This document shows positions 12,878 to 22,955 of a stretch of 64,000 nucleotides of DNA, in pieces. A model generated the notes under the pieces. The model was not told the DNA's origin. It saw nothing but the letters and a program-made list of their open reading frames with translations, and did not search any database. The stretch spans positions 156-64,155 of the forward strand of contig JAULBX010018081.1 in NCBI GenBank assembly GCA_032358255.1. Direction: 5' to 3'. How positions within the stretch are numbered: position 1 is the stretch's first letter; each line of letters starts with the position of its first letter. A program made the position numbers and the translations under genes. This stretch comes from Heterotrichella gracilis (taxonomy: Eukaryota; Sar; Xanthophyceae; Tribonematales; Xanthonemataceae).

Positions 12878-14960
12878 ATGGGCCACATACAACACGGCCA
12901 CAAACCAACAGCCAGTGACATGGCCAAGCTGTCAAAGGTGCTTGCTTCGGTGGGGTCTCGTGAAGAGGCGCGGAGGTTCACCTTCGGATCGGCCTGTTTT
13001 GGAGCCCTGCTGTTCCTAACTGGAGCTGCGCCATGGACGCTTCCCCTCCTCTTCGTGGGCTTTTTCATGGTTGCCATGCCTGCCAGGGTTGTCAGCTTCC
13101 TCAGCAAGAAGTGGGGCTTCTTCCTGATCGACTTTTGCTACGTACGTACTAACCCTTGGTGGACAGAAAGGCATCTCCTGGCATAGTGTAGACCCTACAA
13201 TGTAGGCCTGTTTTTGCCATGGTCCTGGTTACCCTAAACCCCACCTACACCACTTGCAAGGGGTCCTTTCACCACAGGTGTACAACCACCCTCCAAAGCC
13301 TAAAGTTGCACCTTTCCTGTCATTTCGATACCCATGTCTCCGTTCCTCACCTTCCCTTCCCCCTTTTCCCAGTGGGCCAACACAGCCACTTTCCTGTACC
13401 TGATCGCCCGTCTACCCACCCCCCACCCGCACTGGGAGGCGGCCCTGTGGGCGCTGTGTGACGGGCCACTGGCTGGGGCGCTGGTGGTGTGGCAGTGCGC
13501 ATGGGTGTTTGGCTCAGCGGACCACGCAGTCAGGTGCGAAAACCCTATGTGAGACCCTGCCCAAGGGTTTTCTGGGCAGGAAGGCGTTATGAACAAGCAG
13601 CCGATGCACCTGTCTGTGGGTGCCTGACCTCTTGTTGAGCTTGTTTAACATGGTCTGCAGCCACATGCCTGCTGTCCGCTGCTTCCATCTTTCTTGCATG
13701 AAATCGACTACCGGTATTCTTGCATGAAATCAACTACCGGAATTCTGACAAACCCCAACCTAACCCTAAGCCAGCCCTACTCCTTACCTCACCCCCAACC
13801 CTCCCTCCCCTGCAGCGTACTCATCCACCTCCTCCCAGGCCTGGCCATGTTCGCGCGCCACTACTTCCCCCCATCCCCCACCGCCCCCATCCTCCTCACC
13901 ACCCTCCTCACCCAGCCCCCACCGCCAGCACCCCCCACCCCCCACCCAGGCGCCACCTGGCTCATCCTAGTCCCCCTCGCGTTTTACGCCACCTGGCAGG
14001 CGGTGTACTTTGTGGTGGTCCAGCTGATTTGTCGCGGCTACATCCTAGCTAAGGGTTTTGACACCAGCTACACGTCGCTGGCCAGGAGGGCTGCGCGTGC
14101 TGATAATGTGCTGAACCGCTTTGTGCGGCGGGGCAGCGCGACGCGGCGCGTGGTGCTGTACGGTGCGTGCTTAGGGTTTGGCGTGTGAACCCTGATTTGA
14201 ATGGGACAGGGCAGTGCGGGGTATGGTGCCGTGCGAGGGGTGTCTGCGCTTGTGTCTCCGTCCTTGCCATATGTACATTCCACCGCCACCACCACCACCA
14301 CCACCATGACCACCAACACTGACACGTTGAAGAACCCCTCCAGCATACTAATGACCTCATAACCAACTTCACGTGCCCCCCTTGCAGGCCTGCTCCAGTG
14401 CGCCTTCACCTTGGCTACCCTGCTGCTGTTCATCCCCATTTACAACAGCTTCTACCTGGCATTGGCGTGGCAGGTACGAATATGTTTCATGTTGTATGTT
14501 TTACGCTTTATGTTTTAATGCATGCCTGGCAATGCAGATGAATGCATGGTAACCTCACTTATTATTGCATTGCAGTACCTCTGCGTTGCCTTGCCTTCCA
14601 TGATGCGACAGCACACCAGGGGGACTAGAATAGGACTAGAATAGGGAGGGACTAGAATAGTCCTATTCTAGTCCCCCTGAGCACACACCCTTCCCTCCCT
14701 CATGGGGCTGACATCCTTGCTCCCCTCTCTCCCCACAGGTCATCAAATTCCTCGCCCCCCTGCACTTCGGTGCCCGCCACCAGTGCGAGAAGGCGCCCCG
14801 CACAGCCGCAACCACCGCACTGGCGCACCTGGCACAGGCCCAAATGCAGGCAGCGGGGGACCTTGGCCCCTGTAAATGCGGCCAAGGCACAGGGGTGCAG
14901 CAGGTGTCTGTGCATGCCAGCGGGGGTGCAGCACAGACCATGCACGCACACGTCAATTGA
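12878..14960 (+). CDS. GPC1: Glycerophosphocholine acyltransferase GPC1 (DUF2838)
   Basis: Polytopic membrane enzyme of the yeast Gpc1/plant GPCAT family that acylates glycerophosphocholine with acyl-CoA to give lysophosphatidylcholine. Exons: 12878-13141, 13373-13533, 13816-14162, 14388-14473, 14739-14960; 359 aa with closed phases. Family features include the segment FFLIDFCY joined to WANTATFLYLIARLP, then LCDGPLAGALVVWQCAWVFG, a histidine in SVLIHLLPGLAMFARHYFPP, and the conserved LICRGYILAKGFDTSYTSLA followed by a short basic segment and LLQCAFTLATLLLFIPIYNSF. Several hydrophobic helices are evident. The last exon ends in a low-complexity tail just beyond the conserved HFGARHQCEK. Intron 4 holds a 63-bp MITE, and the 3' end of the gene is duplicated downstream. 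Confidence 0.85.
14610..14686. mobile_element. 63-bp hAT-like MITE with 7-bp target duplication
   Basis: Element 14617-14679 has 19-bp perfect terminal inverted repeats, CAGGGGGACTAGAATAGGA at the left and its complement at 14661-14679, around a 25-bp core containing another ACTAGAATAG copy. The flanking AGCACAC at 14610-14616 is repeated at 14680-14686, a target-site duplication. Ends starting CAGGGG resemble hAT termini, although hAT duplications are usually 8 bp. It lies in GPC1 intron 4. Perfect arms suggest recent movement by a transposase encoded elsewhere. Confidence 0.75.
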
Positions 14961-15170
14961 CCAGCTTCAGTCCCAGTACAACGGCACATGTGGGATACAC
15001 CGCCACGCACAGCCAAAACCACCGGCGGTGGGCTCGCCTGGCGCATGCCTTGAATGCAGGCAGGGGCGGAGCACAGCCCCTGTTAAGGCTAAGCCAAGGG
15101 GTTCAGCAGGTGTCTGCCAGCTGGTGTGCAGTGCAGACCACGCATGCGCATGGCAAGTGACCACCTAGAA
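14790..15170 (+). repeat. Tandem duplication of GPC1 3' coding end
   Basis: The last 165 bp of the GPC1 CDS (about 14794-14960) recurs degenerately at about 15000-15168. Shared blocks are CGCACAGCC, GGCGCA, AATGCAGGCAG, GGGGTGCAGCAGGTGTCTG or its variant, GCAGACCA, then CATGCGCA/CACGCACA and a terminal AATTGACCA/AAGTGACCA. The copy lies downstream of the stop and has diverged by indels. Confidence 0.7.
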
Positions 15171-16463
15171 TATGCTGGGTGCAAATGCAGCCACAGGGGG
15201 TGGGCTGGTGCTGTCAGATCTCTTGACATTTTTTTCTACAGTGTTCAGAAAGTGTATGTAGCATTGCAATTTTGGGGGATTTGCCTGGGGGAATAAAGGT
15301 TCAGAGTTGGGTTATTTTGCACCAGGGTTTTGGTGGACCAAGGTGTGTTGGTGGCAGGCCTCTGGAGTAACATCAATCGGGGCTGGTTCAGCCATCAGAT
15401 GGGGTTTATCAATCATCACACAGGCTGCGTTGCTCAGGCTAACATATGGGCTGGGATCATCCAGTGGATAGCCAAGCGGCAACAAGACCGGCTGAGCCAT
15501 TCCAGCCCAGCCAATTCCAATATGGGCACACGTTGGAATGTGCATGCATGGGCTGAATAAAAAGGACTCCATCTTTTGTCACAATCGGATAGTTCTTATT
15601 TCTTCTCGTGTTTGTGCGTTGAGCAATTTTCTTGCAATCGGACCACAGACTGAGTGATGAAGTCGCGAGTCTGCACTCCTTTTACCAATCATTGATCGAT
15701 CAAAGCTCACTGACAGTCAAAGGCTTACAATTTTTAAAATTGTGCAGTGCACATTTTGAAATACGTCAATGCATGCCAATGCATGGCATGGAGCCACATC
15801 AAACAGTTGCACTTGGGACTCCCGAGCGCAGTTCTGTTGACTGAAATGCGTTGAGCGGTTGTAACTTCTGCCATGTGTCAATTACTCATGTGACACAATT
15901 CATTTCAACTGTTTAAATTAAACGTAATTAATTGTTTGACGAAATTTTAAAACGTAAAACTTCAAACTCAAGGACTGCTGGTAATTATATAGCCGGGAAG
16001 GCTTCGCTTGTATTTAACTTGGTTGGTCACATCCACGGCCTGCGCTCATGAATGATCAACACAGCTGGGTGACCCTTTGAAGGAAAGCTCCATCATAAGC
16101 TATCGTAAGTTTACTCAAATTCCTCCCAGGAATTCACGGTAATGAGTGCTTGTCAGTTGGGTTGGCAGCGCACTGAATTGAATACCTGTCGCTGACACCA
16201 ACGCAGTGCAGTTTTCAATTGGATTGAATATCCATTATTGCGATGAGTGCAGCACTGCCAGTTAGAACGTATCACGCAGTCCAGAATCCCTTGGCCCACC
16301 CGATGGCACCCAGAACCTTGAAACCCTTAGCCCCACCTCACACCCCTGCGGCACCCTCCCCCGCCTTCTGTCCCACCCTCCTAGTATTTTCCAACGGGTA
16401 GGTTTAGGGTTCAACCCAAAGAACCCAACCCCCCCAGGGTGGCACCCCCTGGGGACCCCCACC
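14961..16463. other. Convergent intergenic region, GPC1 / GH43-like gene
   Basis: After the duplicated GPC1 tail comes about 1 kb of AT-rich unique sequence. No gene was supported; an open frame at 15330-15560 (+) lacks any recognisable motif. From 16334 the sequence is a second copy of the 3' end of the GH43-like gene. Confidence 0.5.
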
Positions 16464-16528
16464 TCACACCCCTGCGGCACCCTCCCCCGCCCTCTGCACC
16501 ACCCTCCTATTGTACTCCAACGGGATCC
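16334..16528. repeat. Duplicated 3' end of GH43-like gene
   Basis: The block 16460-16528, covering the stop codon and last codons, recurs at 16334-16402 with an offset of 126 bp and about five differences. A TTTAGGG unit lies between the copies. Confidence 0.75.
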
Positions 16529-19500
16529 CTTCCAGGTTGACCCCTCCCTCAGCAGACAGCGTTAGCCCAATGCCATCCCATGCCCCGGGCCCCGGCGCTG
16601 ACCTCCCCGCGTAGTATAACCTCCACTTCCCCGCCGCCATCTGCACCGCGCAGGGTGCGCCCACGCTGCCGCTGTCCCAGGCTCCAGGCACATCTGATGG
16701 GGCCAGGATGGGCCTGCAAAGGGCGGGGCATAGGTGGTCAGGGTTTAGTTTTTAGTATGTAGGGTTTGCAGCCGGGCACATCTGAGGGGGCCAGGATGGG
16801 CCTGCAAAGGGCGGGGCACAGGGGGCCAGGATTGGCCTGCGGAGGGTAAGGGGGCACAGGTGGTCAGTGTTTAGGGTTTAGGGTTTGCAGCCGGCACGTC
16901 TGAGGAGGCCAGGATGGGCCTGCACCTTGGGGCCACAGCTGGTCAGAGTTTACGGTTTAGGGTTCAGGGTTGAGGCTGGGTAGGCGCCAGGCACGTCTGA
17001 GGGGGCGGGGATTGGCTTGCAAAGGGTAGAGGGGGACAGGTGGTCAGGCAAAAGGAAGGGATAGCAGGAGGTGCTGCAGCCCAAAAATGGTAAATCAATA
17101 CGTGCTGGTGTGCAGGGGAGGCGCGGGACACACCTGCGTGGTGGTGTACATGCAGGCCAGGCATAATTGAATGGAAATTGTACATGCGGATTGCCACCAC
17201 CCCATGTGAGGCAGCACCCCACCCGCCCACCCCAGGATGTCTTACCGCCACCACTCAAACTCCCCACCCCCTCCTCAGCCATGCAACTACACCACCACCT
17301 CCCCATCCCCCACCATCCCCATCCACCCACCCGTCAGGCCGCCGCCAGCCCTTGAGCCCGTCATTAGACATGGCAACACCAATGCTGCGCCGGCCATCAG
17401 GTCCCACCCCCTCGTAGAACATCACGTATCTCCCGGAATCAAGGTCACGCACCACCTGCCTGGCAGCCGCCCCACACCCGTCAAACGCCCCTTCAGGCCC
17501 ACCCTGCAGTTGCTCAAGGGGGCATGAATCAGACAACAGGGAGAGGATTTTAACCTTAGTGGTGCTCCCAAAGTGACATAGCAGCCCTAAACCATAAACC
17601 CTAACTCTGCCCAGTGCTATGCTTGCAGGCATTTGCAATTGCAGCGCATGTGCCCAGTGAGAGCTTGGCACTGAGTGAAAGCGCAGCGATGCAGGGAATG
17701 CAGTTGGGTGTGCCAGTCATGAAGCAGGTTTAGAATTCAGACGGAGCCCCAGAACCCCTGAGGCTGAGAGTTTTTCATAACCCCCTACTAAGATCTGGTA
17801 TGGTTTAGGGAGCTGTAGGCCATGCACCATTGCTACCTACTCCACTCATTTCCCCCTCCTCACCTCAAACATCACCCCTTGCTTCTCCCACTTGAATCCA
17901 TCGGGTGACGTGGCCAGCCCCACCACCCAGCGCTGGCGGGCTACATGCCAGGAGTGGTAGTATAGTCGGATGTCACGGGGGCCAGCGGCGATCACCTGTG
18001 GGTGTGGGTGTGATCGTGGATTACCAAATCTTAAACCTAAACTCTAAACAGTGCCAGGAGTGGTAGTATAGTCGGATGTCACGAGGGCCAGCGGCTATCA
18101 CCTGCAGTTGCAATTCTGATCAAGGTTAATATAAATTCTAAACCCCAAAACCCTAACAGTGCCAGGAGTGGTAGTATAGTCGGATGTCGCGGGGGCCAGC
18201 GGCTATCACCTGCAGTTGCAATTGTGATCATGGGTTAGGGTCTTGGAAGAGGTTGGTGTGGTATGTGGGTGCACCCACATGCAGTCAGGCCAACAGCAAC
18301 CCATCCCCCGCCCCCCATGCCTCCCAATGCCAAACAACAGCCCCATGCGATGTCCACCCTTGATGCACTTTAATTCATGTATCCACAACCATCTAAAACG
18401 TCCTGGTTTGACGTCCTGATCCCGGCTTTTGTGGGGGAAATGCTTGCAAGTAATAACTTAAACGTCCCTGATTTGCCCAGTCATTTGTTTACCTGCGGGT
18501 GCCCCACCAGCAGCTCGTCCCACTCCCCCTCCCCTCCTATGTCAAACAGCGCCCCAGTGTAATGCTCCCCCTCGATGCGCGCCCAGTTGCGGCCGTCCTG
18601 GCTCATGGCCAAACCGGGGCGCATGCGCAGGCCTGCGGGGGAACAGCAGGGTTTTTGAATGAGGGTTTCTGATGGGGTTTGGTTGCAACGAAGAGACGTC
18701 CCAGGTCGAACCTGAGCTATGTGGGTATTGGGTGAGGGTTTCTGTTAGGGCTTTTGGTTAGAACAAGAGCTGTAGTGGCTCATGGCCAACCCGGGGCGCA
18801 TGCGCAGGCCTACGGGGGAACAGCAGGGTTGGTAGAGGGTTTCTGATAGGGTTTTGGATGAGGGTTTTTGGGTTGGGGCTTGGGTCGGAACCAGGACTGT
18901 CATGGCTCATGGCTAGACTGGGGCGCATGCGCAGGCCTGCTGGGGGGGGAGCAGGGTTTCTGGCAGGGTTTGCAGGGGAAGCAAAAGGGCCTTGGCTGAG
19001 CCAAACTGCAAGCTCTGGGTCAATTGTTTCTGTAAGGGCTTTGGTTTTCACGCACCTTCCAGCGCCTCGCCCCCTGGGAGCCCGCTCATCCCCACAGGCA
19101 CTGGCGCCTCCTCAAACGACCCCCCCGCATAGAACATCCAATACACCCCGATGCCCGTGTTGACGCTGCTGTTGGACAGGATCTGCACATCTGCCACGGA
19201 CAAGTGGCAGGTGTCAAATGTCCACCAGTCACCATTAGGCCCCAAAATTTTGCCCACATCTGCGTCTCGCCCTGACCCGCTGTCCCCTGTTACGTCCCCC
19301 CCGCTGCGGCTCCAAGTGACCCCATCCTTGGAGATGGCGACACCTGGCAAAGCGGGAAATTGCCGGGGTTGGTGGGGTTGGGATGGGTGTGCAAGTGGGG
19401 ATAAGGGTCTGCATTCAAGGAGATAGCGGCGATTGTCTGGGGGCGGAGGGGGGCAATGAAAGGGTATCAGGAGAGGGGATTGCTGCAGTAGCACATGAGC

Positions 19501-20830
19501 GTACCTATGGACCCCGATGAGGGTGACACTGCATCCAGGCTTTGGGTGCGCCATCCCAATCCCTAAACCCTTAACACGCGCGTCCCAATGGACCCCGATG
19601 AGGGTGACACTGCATTCAGGTTGGAAGTGCGCCACCCCAATCCCCAAACCCTCAACCCTAAACATGCGACCCCAGAGGGTGACACTGCATCCAGGTCAGG
19701 ACCATCTTTCCCTCTAAACCCTAAACCCTAAACATGCGCGTACCAATCGACCCCGATGAGGGTGACACTGCATCCAGGTTTGGGCACGCTGCGCTCCTGC
19801 CGCTGTACCACATGAACCAGCGCTGCTCGTCATCGCCAAAGTAGCACCGAACCTGCGCGGGTGAAAAGGGTTTGTGAATAGGGTTTTTGTTTAGAACCTC
19901 TGGCCAGGGTCTCAGAAACAGGGCGCTATTCGACACAGCTATAATGAGAAAAAAACGTAACAACAATCAACACAGCAGCAGGGTAGCTGCGAGGGTGGTA
20001 GGGTTTCTATGCAGATGCAGGGATTCAGACGGCGCCACTAGCAGTGCTTGGTCTCACCTAGGGTGTACATCAGGCTTGTGGCAGCATTCACGGCAGATCT
20101 GGGTGCGTTGCCTTGGATGCATGTGCCATCATGCACCCACATGGGCCAAGATACTGCATGCCTGGCGATGCAACCTGTTGACCATGACTAGATGCAAACC
20201 CTAACGGGGTTTTCTACACACCAGCCACTTGGGTCAGGCCAAGGGCGACCTAAGCTTGGAACCCTACACAAACCCTAGGGTTGCTACTTACCACAGGGCT
20301 GCCCACGCCTGCCTCGTCCCACGACCCAGGCGAACCTGCACGGAAACCACATACCAGGGTCTTAAACGATTAAGACACAGCAAGTCAAGCCAGGGACCCA
20401 TATGCGCCCACCAGCGTATGTGAAACCAACCGTGGCACAGCTAATCACTGTGGTGGCGCCAAATCAAGGCAGCTGGCAGAATAACTTGGCAGCGACTGAA
20501 TTACGACCACAAGTGAAACGTGGTTACCCCAAGCAGAGTGTTGAGCACAAACCACACCATTGGGGCCCCTGATCACCCCCACCCTTTCCCCTCCACCAAA
20601 GCCCTACCTTTGGGGAACATCAGCCCCTGCCGGTGCAGCAGTGAGTGTACATCAAGGTCACAGAGCCCTTTTTGCAAGGCAGAACATCAATCAAGAATCA
20701 CAGCAACCTTGCTCCGTCCGCTCCCCCTGCCCCCTGGATGATTTCATGCTCAAACCCTGCACCCGACAGCCCTACCTTTAGGGAATATCAGCCCTTGCTG
20801 CTGCAGCTGCTGGTGCACAGCAGTACTCAC
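16464..20830 (-). CDS. GH43-like five-bladed beta-propeller protein (5' end unresolved)
   Basis: Related to the arabinanase/levansucrase/invertase superfamily (GH43/GH32 fold), so a putative glycoside hydrolase. Supported exons, 3' to 5' in gene order: 16713-16464, 17503-17331, 17995-17864, 18632-18493, 19343-19056, 19852-19744, 20335-20292 and one ending at 20608; phases agree across all of them. Propeller blades show a repeated signature: PGSWDEAGVGSP, RWFMWYSGRSA, GEWDELLVGHP, GRYVMFYEGVG, PGAWDSGSVGAP and WRLYYAGRSA, plus Asp-Gly loops such as VAISKDGVTWSR. The catalytic acids cannot be assigned by eye and the substrate is unknown. Upstream of 20608 alternative copies of the exon (20755-20830 and about 21010-21060) prevent a confident start. 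Nearly every junction is tandemly duplicated. Confidence 0.7.
16687..17045. repeat. Four-copy array at acceptor of the last GH43-like exon
   Basis: The acceptor segment (plus strand GGGGCCAGGATGGGCCTGCA) with its flank GGTGGTCAGGGTTTAG occurs near 16699, 16787, 16906 and, most diverged, 17003. Each copy is followed by TTTAGGG-like units. Only the copy at 16713 opens into the coding exon. Confidence 0.75.
17945..18215. repeat. Three-copy array at acceptor of the third-last GH43-like exon
   Basis: A 55-bp block (GCCAGGAGTGGTAGTATAGT onward to ATCACCTG) appears at about 17947-17997, 18052-18102 and 18161-18211 with only a few differences. Each copy keeps a usable minus-strand acceptor and start of the exon. 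Degenerate CCCTAAA units lie between copies. Confidence 0.85.
18598..18955. repeat. Three-copy array at acceptor of exon 18493-18632
   Basis: The block GCTCATGGCCAAACCGGGGC, continuing GCATGCGCAGGCCTGCGGGG, is found at about 18600-18650, 18778-18828 and 18904-18954, each followed by a GCAGGGTTT tail. The first copy adjoins the full coding exon. Confidence 0.85.
19500..19790. repeat. Four-copy array at donor of exon 19744-19852
   Basis: The block GACCCCGATGAGGGTGACAC, continuing TGCATCCAGG, occurs near 19509, 19588, 19675 (truncated) and 19750. CCCTAAA runs lie between copies, including TAAACCCTAAACCCTAAA at about 19717-19734. The coding copy is the rightmost. Confidence 0.85.
20595..20830. 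repeat. Duplicated donor of the upstream GH43-like exon
   Basis: GCCCTACCTTTGGGGAACAT followed by CAGCCC at 20601-20626 recurs as GCCCTACCTTTAGGGAATAT followed by CAGCCC at about 20770-20795. Both copies keep a GT donor after the same codons, so either could be spliced to the next exon. Confidence 0.75.
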
Positions 20831-22955
20831 TGTGCCGTTGCTGCTGCCGCAGGCCTGGGGGGCAGGGGGGTAGGCTCAGAGTCTAGAATCAGCATAAGAA
20901 TAAAAATGTACCCGTCGCGCTTTAGAGAGCCATGGACTACACGCTGGGTGCAGGAGCAGAGTCTAGGTGTAGGGTTTGTGGACAGGGTCTAGGGTTTGGG
21001 GTGTATGGATTAGGGTCTAGGGTGCAGCGCTCCTGCTGCAGCTGCTGGGCCTGCCGGAGGGGCAGGGGGGAACCCTGGCTTAGGGTTTTAAAGTGCTGCT
21101 GGTGAGCTGTCATGCTGCACAGTGGCAGTGGTGTGGCACAAGGCAATGCTCGTCCAGGAAGCCTTTCTATGACCGCAGGTGCAGTGGTGGTGCATGGGGT
21201 GCAGGTTGTCGATGGCTGGTGTGACACTTCATCAGCTGGCACCCCAGCATTTCTAGGGTTTAGGGTTCTGCTAGCCCGCTGGGCAGCCCACCACCCGCCA
21301 AACAACTGAAAGCATGGCGTTGCCAACCGGCAAAAGACTCATTGCTTAGCCAACCACTCAAACATAAGCCGTCAACAGGTGGCGCTAAAACCACCCAGCT
21401 GTGGTGGGTGTTCAAGGCTATACCCCTATGCGGTGCACCAATCACTCTCGAGCCCCACCCGCTACCTGATAGGTTGCATAGTGCATATGTTGCACAGCGC
21501 ATAGTGCAACCTTAGGCACCGCGTCTCACCTGGACCTTCAAACAACCCCTGAACGGTGCCAGGTGCTGCCTGTGTATTCTGCACAGGGCCCTGCTTTGAC
21601 CACCTGCCCTAGGGTTTGCTAGCCCAACCCCCAGACTCGAGTGTGTGAGCAACATGTTGCTGCGCAGTGTGAGGAGGGTGGTGCTGACACGACTTCCGGG
21701 CGAGTTTAGGGATCGATGGGACCCAGGGACGTATGCGGGCCTGCAGTTGGGCAACGGTGGGAGTGCACTCGAACTGTATTTGCAGGTGATGGAACTTTAT
21801 GTGCATGTGATGGCGCTACAGAGAGGCTGAGCATCGTTGAAGCCTATATTGCGGGGCTGGTGCAAGGTAGGTGGTGGGCAAGTGCAGAGTCATCACACAA
21901 ACGAGCACCATGCTATGTGGAAAACCAAGTGGGTATACAGAAACGTCGCTGGAGTTCACGTGTGCATGCACCTTACCTTGGGTGTGCACGCAAGCAGCGA
22001 CCTTCTGTCGCGCACAAACGTATAAACAACTCAGCAGATGGGGTCAAGACAGATACGCAAATATGGAAAGCAGTTCGCAGTCACGCTTGGCCAACCCGGG
22101 TTGCATGCATCAGCACATATGCACAGCTGTCGTTCGCCGTCCGACAGAAGTACACCACCAGACGTGCAAGACAAACGAATTTCACGGCGTCGGGAATTTA
22201 CGCAGCAATCCTTGCACTGCAGTGCACAATGAAGTTTTGGTAGCGTGCTGTATTGGATAAGGTTTACAGATAAAGCAGGGCATTTGTGTCCCATAAACAT
22301 ATATATTTCTTTCCAAAAACAAAAAACAGGCCTCCTTTTTGAAGAAGAGAGGACAAGACCACATGTTGTAGCAACACACACACACAGGGCGTGTTCCACC
22401 TCGCCAAACCCCAAAAAAAAGCCTGAATCACAAGGCGTAGCCAAAACCATAGTCCCGTCAAGCAGGGGCCACAGGATGGAAAATATATTGGCTCCCCTAG
22501 GAACAAGGTTGCAAGTATGCGACGTTTGCGGCTAGGGAGATGCCCTGAGAACATACTTGTTACCACTCACGAATATAGTTCCAGCTTAACAATATCCTGG
22601 CGGCTTACGAAAATTATTATTGAACCTGGCAGTGTTGCAATCGACAAGTGGTCATAATTCAACTTAAGAGTGCAGCGATCACTTCGATCATCGCAACACC
22701 ACGATACCAAACGCATCGTGCGCACATAAGCACGCAAAAGTCTGAACTTGGCTTACGTATAAACCCGTCATGCAAGAGCTTGCCATCAGGCTGTTGCACA
22801 ACCTACAGTTCCTATATATAATCTCATACACAACATAAGTCCCCACGCCAATGCTCAAATGTTCTATGCATGTGCATTTTGTGGCCTAGTTAGTGAGCAT
22901 TGCCCAAATGTCACTTTGGCCTAGCGACTCGCTAACACCTTTAGCTCATGCTCGT
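20831..22955. other. Region upstream of GH43-like gene and downstream of Smr gene
   Basis: Probably includes the unresolved first exon or exons of the GH43-like gene (a minus-strand frame at 21512-21754 is a weak candidate) and the 3' UTR of the Smr gene. Telomere-like TCTAGGGTTT and TTTAGGG motifs cluster at 20970-21030 and 21255-21270. The stretch 21.9-22.9 kb is unique, AT-rich and featureless to the eye. Confidence 0.4.

Noticed and set aside
14280-14306. CACCAC microsatellite as a coding His/Thr tract
   Set aside because: It lies in GPC1 intron 3 between defined exons; a simple repeat only.
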